From: Synchiropus splendidus
Lineage: Eukaryota > Chordata > Actinopteri > Syngnathiformes > Callionymidae
Assembly: GCF_027744825.2 (NCBI RefSeq)
Contig: NC_071347.1
Location: 21,891,001 to 21,955,000, forward strand
Direction of reading: 5' to 3'
Length of the DNA: 64,000 nucleotides
The notes below the pieces were generated by a model. That model did not search any database, was not told the DNA's origin, and worked only from the letters and a program-made list of their open reading frames with translations. The position numbers and the translations under genes are program-made. This document shows, one piece after another, positions 11,797 to 53,155 of the stretch (position 1 is the first letter of the stretch; every line of letters begins with the position of its first letter).

Positions 11797-11960
11797 TTAA
11801 AGAGGTTTCTTCCCTTCTCCGCACCGCTATACGACACTGGCCTGTCACAGCAACAACCTGCTGTTAGCGAGAGAGGAGGTGGTCAGTGGTTACCTTAGCA
11901 ACGCCCCGCCTTCCCGCAACATGATTGGCTTTTACGAACAGTCACGTCAACGTCCCACTG
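11797..11960 (-). promoter_or_regulatory. nucb2: nucb2 noncoding exon 1 and promoter
   Basis: A GTGAGT donor on the minus strand at about 11791-11796 follows a short GC-rich stretch, suggesting a noncoding first exon (about 11797-11870). Upstream are an RFX X-box-like site GTTACCTTAGCAAC (11889-11902) and an ATTGG/CCAAT element (11924-11928). Exon and promoter are inferred from signals only. Confidence 0.5.
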
Positions 11961-12955
11961 GTCAGTGCAGCTGTCAGTTCAATATGTCAATAAAGCGGAC
12001 GGTGCGTTGGGCGAAACTGTACGTGGCGCTCCGCTAACGGGGGACAAGGGCGAGGTCCTTGTCGGACAGAGAGAGATAACATTTTTACTTTGTCTTAAAA
12101 GACAATCACATTCAAGTGAAGTTTATATCGTAAAATAGAGTCAATAAAACATGATGGATGTGTTTAAACATGCTAGTAAAACATGCACCTGTTGTGTTGG
12201 TCTCTACATATAAAAATGAACTGCCACCACATTTAACTCAACAGTTAATAAGTAGAAAAGTACTTTGCGGTTTTCACTGAATGTATGAAATTCACATTTT
12301 TTTCACCTTAATGAAGAGGAAAGATTACATTTGAAATATCCGATCTTCATCCACAAATGTTCCACTATTTTACACAGTCAAAGAACCGACAAATGGCCAT
12401 TCTCTCCTGTTATGAGTTACAACTTTTTCAGTTTCCCCATTATAGAATTTATGGTATTGTGACCCAAAAGGCCTTTGGCACTGTATTTGTATAAATTCAT
12501 AAAGTCCAAGGCATCTCTGCAATAAAGATAATAAAATATGGAGGATTATAAGACGCTCAATGGTTTTTATTTTTCCTTTGGTATAACAATAATATTCTGT
12601 TTTATTTTAGACGAAGTGTAGCTTAAATATTCCTTCCATTAAAACCGTCGAATTCTTCCACATATGTCACTTAAAAACACCAAACCAACCAAACAAAAAA
12701 CATACACAGTTCTGTTAAAATAACTTCACACAAACTTACTTCACAACGGTGTTAAGAAAATATATATTTTTGTTTGTTTTAACATGTGTGTGTCTGTGGA
12801 GGAATTGACTTAATCATTGCTATTTTTTATACCTAACTGGGGACATTTACCAGTGAGAAGTAAGTAACATGTGAATTGTCAAGTAAAAAAAATACATTTT
12901 AGGGATTTTTCTTTGGAAGTAGCCTATTCGTTCATCGTTAAATGTGTTGATGATT
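11961..12955. other. Intergenic spacer between divergent nucb2 and pik3c2a
   Basis: About 1 kb of AT-rich DNA between the two divergent promoters. No coding or repeat signal recognised. Confidence 0.6.
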
Positions 12956-13138
12956 CATGTTTTGTTGAAGGATGACGTCATGTTTGGGCAGTTGCCTCTT
13001 GTGCCCGCACGATGGCGCCACTCCTCCTCTTCACCGTCGAGCCCCGGACCCCGACAGGAACTGACGTCTCCTCCAGAGCAAGTGGACGGAAAAATGCAGC
13101 TGCAGGAAAAATGTCTCCAAAGCCTTCACCGCTGAGAG
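12956..13138 (+). promoter_or_regulatory. pik3c2a: pik3c2a promoter and noncoding exon 1, with uORFs
   Basis: A consensus CRE, TGACGTCA, is at 12973-12980. It is followed by a GC-rich stretch ending in a strong donor (GAGAG|gtgagt, 13139). That exon contains an ATG in good context at 13012 (acgATGG). This ATG opens a frame that would run 44 codons and stop just inside exon 2 after splicing. A second short frame, MQLQEKCLQSLHR, starts at 13094. The transcription start is not determined. Confidence 0.55.
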
Positions 13139-16100
13139 GTGAGTGAGTTACTATCCCGACTCCAAGTGTCTTGAGCGTGGAGCTTTACCTCCGAACTTGG
13201 CTGTTATCTGCGTCGCTTGCTGCGTTGTAGTCCGGAAGTTTCGCCTTTGGTGAACGCGACATTTCCTCCTTGTCGTGGGGCAGAAGCCGAATACTTTTCA
13301 CGGTGAAATCAGAGTCCTGCAAACAAGCCAACTGTCATGTAAGTTATGGAAACTGAATACGAAACGTGCCTCTTTGAAACAAAGCTGTGTGTTTGTGGGG
13401 TCCGCGGTCCTAGCCGCTAAGTTAGCATCCAACAAACAAAGTTTACACTGCGTCTGAACTCTTCAGCAGCTCCGCCAAGTTCGACCGGCAAAATCGTTCA
13501 CATTAAAAAAGGAATAGCTAACGAGGGAATTCGACACTCACCGATGTTTCATCTTAGTATCCGTTTCTTGAAGCTGCAAATAATCACAACTGACGAAGAC
13601 ATCATTTGATATCAGCTGAGCGCCTGTTAGCCTCCTAGCTTCTTTTGTAAACAACAAAGTTGAACACTTAGTTTTCACAAAAGCTCACGTTGCAATAGCG
13701 TTAAATTAATATTGCATCGCTATATCTATATGTACAGCAGCGTCTCCGTCTGTTTTCGGGATTCACTTGACTTAAAACTCTGAACTTAATCTCAACTCAC
13801 CGATTGTTAGCACTTACTGTGGCGATATTTACACTAATAATGCCACGTTTGTAGTGCATAATAATAATAATGCATAATAATACATGGTCTAAATAATGTG
13901 TACTTTATTAAACACTCATACAAAAGAATAAGTGACGATGTGCCAAAGACAGCATTATACTATTATTGCATTTTTTTCCCCCTTAGACTCGGTCCTTCTG
14001 GTTTGTTTACCCTGTTTCATTCCCAAAACAGTCACGGAACACTCGAATGTCTTTGTTGCTCCACAATCAAAGCGGAACATTGCGTCATGTGTTAATCATT
14101 GGTCCGGGGTCCAACAACTTTCTGACAGCGTAAAGTCATCAGAATTACCATGACTTGTTGGGGGAAAAAAAATCAAAGACCTCAAAAGGCTCTTTGTCGT
14201 TGTTTTCTCTTAAATGAAGCAGATGCGTGACTGTGATCGCATACTTGCCTGGAGTGACCAACTCTTGGAAAGTGTAATGGATCAATGTGATTCACATCGG
14301 TGTTGTATTAGTTAACAGATCTTGAACGTTTCAGAGTCTCTCAGTCTCCAATAGTAAATCATTGCTATAATCACTTGGTTATCACAGGGTCATATTCTGT
14401 GATAATTAGACACTACTTTGCGCAGCAAAACGGTGCGAAGGATACCGAGCATCGCGCACTAATGGGTGCGTCTCTTCTGTCAGCCAATAGTGAAATAAAA
14501 AGTAAAATTCCCATAAGCTGCAGAACACCATTATATAATGAAAAATGTTACACAAACTGATCTTCTCACGATATTACCACCTTTCCAAAGTTTGGATCCA
14601 CCTTCTCATTCAGTGTTTTTCTTTATCTTTACAACCTCCTACATTGCAGATACAGACTGAAGACATCAAAGCAAGGAAAAAAAGTTTAATAAATCTAAAT
14701 ATGTTTTATATTTTTGAAAATAGCCACCATTTGCTTTGTTGACTGCTGCAAATCCTTGGCCTTCAACATGAGCTTTATGATTGAGTCACCTGAAAATCTA
14801 AAATATCAAACATGTGATCACACTTTTTTTGTTTACTACATAATTCCATATGTGTTCATTCGTTACTCTGATCTTCAAACCATGAAAATAAAGAACCATT
14901 TCATGAGAAGGTGAGTCCAAACTCTGGACTGGTTGAGTATATGTGGTGTCTAGATTACCGTTCAAGATAAATGAGAGAGCATGCTCCTGGGCTTTCACCC
15001 AACATAGCGGTCAAAATTCCAGTAAAGGGCGCCCCTATACTTCTAAAGCATTGGGGAGAAACCTGCGTGTGCCAATGTATCGATCCCAAATTTGAATGCA
15101 TTATCTTCCTGCACCCATACACATCATTACTTTCTTCTCTTAACCATGGTTACCTGTTCAGGCCAGCAATATTAGCGTTCCCAGAACTAGCAGGTACATT
15201 AACTATGATAACCTGTTAGATTAAATTGATATAAAATGGACAGAAAGTGGATGTGTATTATCTTTACATCCATTAAGGGCTTAAATCCCGGTGAGGTGTT
15301 TGTTCATCAGTAAGAAGACATGTTTGTGTGCTGCCATGACAACCCACATTTCTCCATTGTGGGAAGAACAAAGGCAGTGTGGTCTAATTTCATCTCATGT
15401 GATTAGGACATTGGACTGTTGTGTTGCCACTCACCCTAAAATGCTACCTTTTTAATAGGCTTTGACGGATCAGGAAGTGGTTCCTAAATGAGTGGTAGCA
15501 GCAATTGTCCCTGCAGGAACTTACCTTTGAGTCTCACTGTGACAATACAGAACTTTATTGGCCCATTCATGACCAGTCATGTTAACCATTGATCTTTATC
15601 ATGTGGCAGTTGTGTAATTCCCACAAGAAAGGGCCGGTGTTGACCTCTTAATTTGATTCTTTATCGTAATTAATTGGGGCTCTGGCCTCTGGGTGGACCT
15701 CAGTCTGGAGACTCTGCGTCTCTTTGTTTGTTTACATGTGTGGCTCTTTAGACCCACATCTGACCCTTTGTTCCTCACCCTCTGTTGTGAGTGAATGAAT
15801 GAGGAAAATATTTTAATATTGTGTAGTTTCTCTCCACCCCCCACCTGTTCCCCAACGTCATCCGGAATCCAGTCCCAGTACTTTCATTTTTTAATCTTCC
15901 GAGCATCATAAAAAAAAACTAACAGATCCCAACTCAGTTCTGGTTACTTATTTTCTTTGTCCAGAAATGTTGTGCATCTGCGTGCAAAGTGCAGCACTCA
16001 GCGTTTAGTTAGAAGATTAAATATTAAGTATAAAAAAACTATCAGGCTCTTATTCATCAGAATAATATTCAGTGAAATCCCCAAATGCATTTCATGTTCG

Positions 16101-19100
16101 TGCAACATTCTTCATAGATTTCCCCGCAGGCTGGCGGCTCGGATAGCAGTTGTCTCCTGAATACTTTAAGAGTGCAGACTCACCAACAGCTTCAGTGTTT
16201 GTTCTCTGCGAGGAGCCGAGATCTTGAAGGTTATTTGGTTTGGGTGTGCAGTGGGACAGGTATCGATAAGAGAGACCGTTGTTGTTCCAGGATAAGAGAC
16301 CTGGATACAGTAGTGACGATACAGTTGGAACATGTCGTTCCGTCTCTTGCAGCAGCCAGCAGGGCCTTCAGAAATGGCTAAAAATGCAAATGATGTTTAG
16401 TTGTGACACCGGCTCAGTCAGATTGTGCTGCCAGGAGATAGATTTATTTCAAAGTGTGATCCCTTTTCTCTATTGAGGTTTTTACACTATGGTAGTGGTT
16501 TATTGACAAAGCATTTTTGAGACGATACAAAGTGCTTGGCCAGAATAATCAAAATGGCTTAGCCCCTTTTGTTGACTGCATCAGTCAAAGTCTGCTAAGC
16601 TTAGTCCTGAAAACAATGGCAACAGGGTTGCACAATAAGGTTTACTTTCACTTTCTGCTTCTGCTTTCATGCTCTGCCCACTTCCCCTCTGCACACTGAG
16701 GCAGCTGATGACTGATATAACAGTGGTGATCACAGATTTTCTATGAATTATATTACTGAATTGACCGTTACTGTAAAATGCTGTAATTTTTCACCACATT
16801 TCGGTTCTCTGCAGTGTGATATTTATATCATGGGATTCTGCTGTATTTTTTTTTTTGAACCGTAAGTGAGAACATATTTCCTAATAGAGCTAGTGTGGTC
16901 CTCTTAGGTGCCATGACTGCACTGTGTTTGATGCTACATATGTCACCTGAAACATGCTGCCTGGAACGCAGTGAAGTTGCCGTCCCAAACCTTGCATAAC
17001 CTGACAAAGACAGTGGTGACAATTACTCGCCAAAGTTGAACCCCTGCATTTGTACATGGTGCAGAAACTTGTCATCGCAGCAGTTTCTCTGTCTTCTTCA
17101 AAGTATTTGTCTGGGATCTATGTATTTTAGTAGATGCCAAATAGCACCTGCCTAAGAGCCCTCCAGTGAGGCCCTATTTTTTATGCTTTAGTATATAGAT
17201 GTGAACTAGGAGCGGCGCTTAGCATTGCTTACATGGGCTCGTAGAAGTTCACTGACTAGGTCACAGACATATTAGTGGCAGAGTTTTTGGCTTTAAATCA
17301 AACCAGAATGGTGACTTTCACCTCCAACTGTAGCCGGTCTGTTTGGATCAGTGAGACTTTACTCGGGCATTTAGCACTTGTCAGTCGTTTAACCTCTTAA
17401 TCACCTGGCTGAAGCTGCTCTATGACTCCACCAAACCCGTCTGTGAGACCCTCATCTCTTGAAGCCGCTGATGTTAGTACAGCTGATGCGACAATCTTGA
17501 ACCCAGGCGCGAAGCGATGGAGAAACGGCTGGGGGAAGCGAGGAGCAGTGGGCTTGCTTAGTTTGCCAAATTCCTCAGCTCCACAATAGTGCTACGCTGA
17601 CTTGAGCCCCAGCACAGCCAGCCTTCTCCACCACAATGGGAGACGGGGGCCGACTCAGGAGTGGCCGCTGACGCCTGGGGAGAGAAGGAACTCACTCAAC
17701 CCTGTGATCGTTTGATGAATGGTTGCTTTGAGAAGCGCCTGTGTCATTTTGGGACCACAAAACACTTGTCGCCGCATTGTTTTCTTGTGGAGTCATGGTG
17801 CTGCCCCGTGTCACGCCAGATTAACTCTTAAGTCGTGGTAAACTAGGAATTGGATTGTGCATTCTTGGCTGTTGGTTCAGCACATGTGAGGTGTTTCTTG
17901 GCACGGGGGCGATGGGTGTGTCCATGGAGTTCGATTAAGATAGGTGTGGTGGGAAGTGCCCAAAGAAGATCGAGTCTGTCAGTTTTATTTTGAGGTTAAA
18001 TTATTGTTGCATGGGATGGCCAGTGAGAACATGGTCGATAAGTCCATATTTTGATAGACGTGAAGAATGGCCCCTGATAATAGGAATTGCCCTGTGCTGA
18101 CCAGTCATGTTACAGGACTATAGGTAAGTTAGGTTCAGGTAGACGTGCGGTAGCATCCTGTAGCAGCCTGCTAACCTCTCAGTTCAAATGAAACCCCTTT
18201 GTTGCTTTGCGTTACGGAACAGCAGCGACTCCACATAGCGCTCAGACAGAAGCATTTTGGAGCAGAGTGCCTGTTGGAACCTGAAGCCTCCCGGGAACAT
18301 CAGTTTTTCAAAATGAACGTTAACACCTTATTCTTGCTATAAGAGAGAAATTCAAATTTATCTAGGCAGACTAGGCTAGCGAGATAATCTGTTGAAGCTA
18401 CCATTCTTTTGCCTTGTGGCTGCCCATCCAGCTGAGCCAGGTTTAGACGACTTCTCCCACAACCCACATCTATTGAAAGACGATGATGCTAGCAAAAATC
18501 TCAATCTTTCAGTCTTGAAATTGTGATTATTTAAAATAAAGTATTCTTTTTTAACTGTAAAAGCACAAGTCTTCCACTGTCAAAATAGAAGCTGAGAAAT
18601 ATAACCTAGTATTAGACTGAGTAAATAAAACATTTCAAATGAACACTGGCTGTGGTTTGAGGTAGTGCAAGTTATCAGGCGTCTGGTCCAAACAAGTGCA
18701 ACAACACGGACCACAGCGCACCACATGACTTGATTTGTGTTTAAATTATAGGTCATGGATTGGCTTTCCCATGTTCTGTGCCTGACCCAGTTTCTTCCCA
18801 GTGCAAGAATGAACATGTTATTGGCTTCTGTTAATCTGCCCCGATGTAAGTCAATAGCAACGCAGGACCATAGTTAGTCATGATGTGAGTGGCAGATTTA
18901 ACATAGTAGCTCCTGCTCCGCACTGCTGTACGTCCATAGAGGAAGAGAAATGTGGTTTTGGTCTTTCGTTTTGGACACCTGTGCAGGGTTTACAACACTT
19001 CACATGACAACACATGTCACGCTAACCTCTCCAGGGTGCTTTAGCCGGTGCTGACAAGTTTGAAGTGGCGTACTTGTGTTGCAACAAAGCTTGGTGATTT

Positions 19101-19163
19101 AAGTCTGTAGGTGTTTGCTGTCTGAGCTCGTCTGTTGTCTAATTTTCTTTCTGACTCTTGCAG
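13139..19163 (+). other. pik3c2a: pik3c2a intron 1
   Basis: A 6-kb intron upstream of the start-codon exon, bounded by gtgagt and ...tcttgcag. I recognise no exon, RNA gene or clear transposon in it. Several moderately GC-rich patches (17.4-17.7 kb) are unexplained. Confidence 0.6.
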
Positions 19164-19243
19164 GTGTTTAGAGGTTTCCTCACCATTCTTTGAGCACCGC
19201 TGATGTAAAACCCATTTGCCCATGGCACCCTTGAGTTGACAGA
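19164..19243 (+). other. pik3c2a: pik3c2a 5' UTR part of exon 2
   Basis: Exon 2 starts after a tcttgcag acceptor. The 80-nt leader has in-frame stops before the ATG at 19244, so the start codon is well fixed. It also carries the stop of the uORF that begins in exon 1. Confidence 0.7.
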
Positions 19244-45527
<26,284 letters not shown>

Positions 45528-46950
45528 AAAGTCACTTGGCGGTGGGAACTGTTCCAAGCCCACGGACCACGTTTGGATTAGACAAAGCAATAATGTGTAT
45601 ACAAGCGACTTGGTTTGTAGGAAGTTTAGGTCTTAGGCAACTTTAGTTGGTTTCTAGCTCCAGTCATGTTCCACGGCTGATCAAGCTCAACTGAGAGGCG
45701 GAGGTCACAGCTGCCTTCCCTGAATAACAGTCATGTTTTTCCAAACACTAGGGGGCGCTGTCCCGACCGTTTCAAAACAGAGTTTTCTCTAATTCATACT
45801 CACGCCATTATATTGTTTGAAATAACTTGCTAATATTCGAAAAATGTCTCACAGGTTCACCTACCTTGGAGCCACTTGCAGCCAGTTCAGCAGCAAACTT
45901 GCAAACATCTCATCTCACACAGCGATCTCACGCTGTTCTGCAGAAGTGAAATGTGTTTAAAGAATTTATTTAAAAGAGCCGACTCTTTTCCACATCTGGT
46001 TCTGCTTGGTTTCGCCCGAGATATGAATCATGGCTCTGAATGAGTGTGCTGGTGTTTGGTGTCATGGAGCAGCACACAAGGACACGCAGTCACACAGTCG
46101 CTTGTGTCGGGAACAAAGCAACACACACAGGTGAGAAGACGAAAGCACAGGCTGTGTTCGCCAGCGTCACATCTAGGCTACACTGGTGACACAAGTGCTC
46201 TTTATTATGAGGTTCATAATCCACGACTGGTGTTCATTGACGGAGAATCTTTCTGGGGAAACAGGCATTCCTGAACACAACACAGACGCACATGGAAATT
46301 CGATCAGGATTTAAGAAGTCTTTTCAAAGATCTGTGCTCTGTAAAAAATCTCCTCCTCTCAGTTGTCATCAGTTTATTTTGGTGAACAGACATTGATTTT
46401 CTTCTGGCCACGCCTCCTTTTCTCCTTTTTTTTTTTCCGAATGACTCGTTGAAATCTTCTGCCTCGTAGTTCTTGTCTTCTAAACTCTTAACAGAGCGAG
46501 AATGTTTTGTACATTTTGATACCCGAGGACCAAAACAGCTCCAGATTTATATATATATATATATACATACATATATAAATATATATATGTGTATTTTAAG
46601 GAAAAGAAAGTCGCTTTATTTTCTCTACAAATCTCAAGAATTCATCTGAGGCGAAGATATTTCCCCAAAATGTGCCAAACATGGCAAATGACTTTTCATG
46701 AGGGTGGGGCTTAACACGGGTGCCTTCGTTCGTGCTCACAGTCTGTAACACTTTGCCTTAAGATGTATTTTTATTAACTGAATATCAGCACTTGTGCCGG
46801 GGTCCTAACACACACACACAGACACACACAACGCTCACTGGTCGCACATTTAAGTTTTAAAGAGCAGAGGATCGGAGCTCTTCCACTCTCACGTCCAGTG
46901 CCTGCTGCCCACGAGTTTACCCCCCAATAAAGGGAACAAGAGCCGAGCTG
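45528..46950 (+). other. pik3c2a: pik3c2a 3' UTR (inferred)
   Basis: From the stop codon (45525-45527) to just past the polyadenylation signal AATAAA at 46926-46931. It contains a CTCF-like site (45746-45760) and a TA-rich microsatellite at 46547-46592. Confidence 0.55.
46547..46592. repeat. (TA)n microsatellite
   Basis: Alternating TA with a few CA/TG interruptions in the pik3c2a 3' UTR. Confidence 0.9.
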
Positions 46951-47189
46951 CTTCTCTTCACACAGTTGTCGATGAGTTTATTGTGTTTTTCTAGACAGCT
47001 GGGCTCCGCTAACCCGCTCCTGGTGTGTGTACAGAGAAAACAAGCAGATTGTTATTAACAAGGCCAGTTATTTATTCTGAATTGGTGACCTGTAACCCGG
47101 GTGGATCAGTGTGTACTGTAATCCCTCTTTCTTATAGCAAATTAAATGTTTTTGGAGTCATTTTTTCTGGTCTCGCTTTGGTCATTGTT

Positions 47190-47775
47190 TCATGTGAAGT
47201 CTAGGAAAGTGTTGGACCATGAGAGTGTTGGTTCATGATGGAGGAGAGCATGGAGAGGAACGTGGAGGAGGCGGATGCAGGAAGAAGATGTGGTAGCGAG
47301 TGCCCTCATGTATGCTAGAGTGTGCTGGGGGAGCAGCCTGAAGAAGAAGGATGCTGCACGCCTGGACAAACTGGTGAGGAAGTCAGGCTCTGTTGTTGGC
47401 ACAGAGCTGGACAGCCTAACATCAGTGGCAGAGCAACTGACATTGAACAGGCTTCTGTCCATCATTGACAATCCTAGTCATCCTCTGCACAACACCATCT
47501 CCAGACAGAGGAGCAGTTTCAGTGACAGACTGCTGTCATTGTCCTGCTCCACAGACAGACAGACTGAGGAGATCGTTCCTCCCTCACGCCATTCGGCTCT
47601 TCAACATCTTTCGGGGAGGACGATAAAATGGACAAATACACTCCGGACTCACTATACACTCACACCATAGACACACAGGCGTGCACACACACACACGCAT
47701 TCACATGCTGGACTGTTCTTGTTTATTTTTTTTTTTTCTTTATCTTTATCTTTATCTATCTATCTATCCATTGAT
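47190..47775 (+). mobile_element. 5'-truncated LINE, 3' end with RT C-terminus
   Basis: One frame (about 47275-47667) is open for about 130 codons. It reads ASALMYARVCWGSS, RLDKLVRKSGSVVG, NPSHPLHNTISRQ and SSFSDRLLSL, the block that closes the reverse-transcriptase ORF2 of common fish LINEs. A CA-rich stretch, a T-run and a TTATC/TATC tail (47735-47770) follow, like a LINE 3' terminus. The open frame suggests a fairly recent insertion. It sits between the pik3c2a end and the rps13 promoter. Confidence 0.85.
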
Positions 47776-48260
47776 CGATCTACGTTTACATTCACAACAG
47801 ATTGATATTTAAAAGCAATATTTGGTCTCCCCAATGATTGTTTTCATACAAAAAGAAGCCCATTGAAATAAGGGTTTAAACATGATATTTTGTCTCATCT
47901 ATTACAGGTGACAAATGTGTTTTATGTACACTAGTCTTCCCACAAGTTCTGGTGTCCTTGTGAAACAGACTTGAAACATGCGTAAAGGTCAAACAGGGAC
48001 ACTCTACCGCTAAACATAAAGTGTATTGTACTCGTAATGTTTCGCTATATGTAGTTTACAGAGCAAAGAATCATATTTAGTATAGAACATTTGTGATAAA
48101 CACTCGTTTGTATCGTTTCTCGGCAAAACTAAACATTCATACGCTCCTTAGAAACATTTATTAGGTTGCCCAAAGTGTTTTGAAAAGCTTCCGAATTACA
48201 TCTTTTAATCGTTTTAAGATATCAAACCAGAGCTCCGCCATTAAATATCTGACGTAAGAA
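47776..48260. other. Intergenic spacer pik3c2a-rps13
   Basis: AT-rich DNA after the LINE tail. Nothing recognised before the GC-rich rps13 promoter. Confidence 0.6.
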
Positions 48261-48360
48261 ACGTCAAGTCCGGAGGCGAGACGTCATTGCGTCACTTCCG
48301 ACGCAGGCGCAGATTAACATTTTCCGTCGCGTGTGCGGCCTCTCTTCCTCAACCGCCATC
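48261..48360 (+). promoter_or_regulatory. rps13: rps13 promoter and 5' TOP leader
   Basis: A GC-rich stretch with repeated ETS-like ACTTCCG/TTCCG and CGTCA elements. It is followed by a pyrimidine tract (CCTCTCTTCCTC, about 48339-48350) just before the start codon, typical of the 5' terminal oligopyrimidine leader of ribosomal protein mRNAs. The start context is gccatcATGGG. Confidence 0.7.
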
Positions 48361-51958
<3,598 letters not shown>

Positions 51959-52760
51959 ACTCCTCGCTTTTGGATAAATAAACCGTTTAATTGGAAAGTG
52001 CTGCGTCTGTCTTTACTGAGGGTCCAAGTTACTGTGTTGCTTCATAAAGCCCAGAGCTGGTCAGGCCAGTCGGAGGTCGGTCAGGTTTTGGATCTGTTGA
52101 GTCAGAAAACTTGATCGAATCACGATCTGGCCCACGTAAGGCACTAGTCATCTCTTGACCTCAACCTCATGTGTGATCTTCAGTCTTTCATTTACTTAAA
52201 AAAAATGTTGAGGTGTGAGGGACTTTCCAAAGGGCCTACTTTTCATCTGTAAAATCTTCATTTGAAATGGTCCTGTTTGGAGTTTCCCACCAAAACTAAA
52301 CTGTGTTCAACTGTTCACAATGCACGTTTTACATTTCCACCACTTCTCCACACACTCATTTTACATGCGGATTAGAAACCTTGTTTACAGCCTCATGTGT
52401 TGCTCTCAGGTTCTCAAGAGGCCCAAATGTCCAAAGTGCGTTGTTCAGAGTGATGTCATCAGGCACTTGTGATGTCAGTACCTTCAGACCATGTTGGGGA
52501 GACAGTGGGGGGAACTGAGCTGAATGATTCGCCCGCCCCTCCCTCTGTTCTGATATCACTCTGCCTGTTAGGTTACTGATTAAATCTTAGTGACACACTA
52601 AAACCATTTAACAGCGCAGATACGGAACTCTCTTCATATCAAACGGTGTGAAATTCATTTGTTACATTAGTTTTTTTCCCTATTATTACTACTTCACGTA
52701 AATAACGTCTTGGAAGCGAAAACGAACGTGTATACCGCGAATCCGATGTTTTTGAAAATA
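51959..52760. other. Intergenic spacer rps13-ppp1r15a
   Basis: Contains the rps13 polyadenylation signal near 51976. I see nothing else definite until the CRE-rich ppp1r15a promoter. Confidence 0.6.
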
Positions 52761-52764
52761 CTTC

Positions 52765-52945
52765 GTCTTGACGTAATCTATTTTTAGGAGTTGCCTTTTT
52801 TGTCCGGGAAATTACAAGAATTTTCTGTACGTCACGTACGCAGTACGTCACGAGGCTGAGCCTAAGATTGACAGGCGCGCTGTCCAATCAATGTCCGCGA
52901 TGACGTCACGGTGTTTATAAAAGCCGCCCGTCGCGCCTCAGACGG
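52765..52945 (+). promoter_or_regulatory. ppp1r15a: ppp1r15a promoter: CRE/ATF cluster, CCAAT and TATA
   Basis: Four CRE/ATF-like sites lie within 140 bp: TGACGTAA (52769-52776), TACGTCAC (52828-52835), TACGTCAC (52844-52851) and a consensus TGACGTCA (52901-52908). A CCAAT box (52884-52888) and a TATA box (TTTATAAAAG, 52914-52923) complete it. This fits a stress-inducible gene; GADD34 promoters are known to use ATF/CRE sites. The 16 bp around the consensus CRE recur upstream of the second copy. Confidence 0.8.
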
Positions 52946-52986
52946 GCATTTACTTGCAGCACCACGACGAAACGTAGCAAAAGAAG

Positions 52987-53013
52987 ATGGAGATGCTCGA
53001 AGAGTCTGTTTGA
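52987..53013 (+). promoter_or_regulatory. ppp1r15a: uORF1 of ppp1r15a (8 codons)
   Basis: The leader frame MEMLEESV ends at TGA 53011-53013. It is the first ATG after the TATA box. PPP1R15A mRNAs in mammals carry uORFs that repress translation until eIF2alpha is phosphorylated. Confidence 0.6.
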
Positions 53014-53028
53014 CCAGGGATCGTTAAA

Positions 53029-53136
53029 ATGGCGTTTCTGTGGCGGATGATGAAGCGGAGTCATGACGACGGCGACTGCCCACTGACAAACACGGGAAAC
53101 CTGCTCGTTTTCGACGAAGAATATCAGAATACGTGA
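53029..53136 (+). promoter_or_regulatory. ppp1r15a: uORF2 of ppp1r15a (35 codons)
   Basis: The frame begins MAFLWRMMKRSHDDGD in good context (aaaATGG). It stops 19 nt before the main ATG at 53156, so efficient translation would block the main start. The same layout (short uORF1, longer uORF2 ending close to the start) is known for mammalian GADD34. Confidence 0.65.
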
Positions 53137-53155
53137 AGATTTGTTGGCGGAGAAA

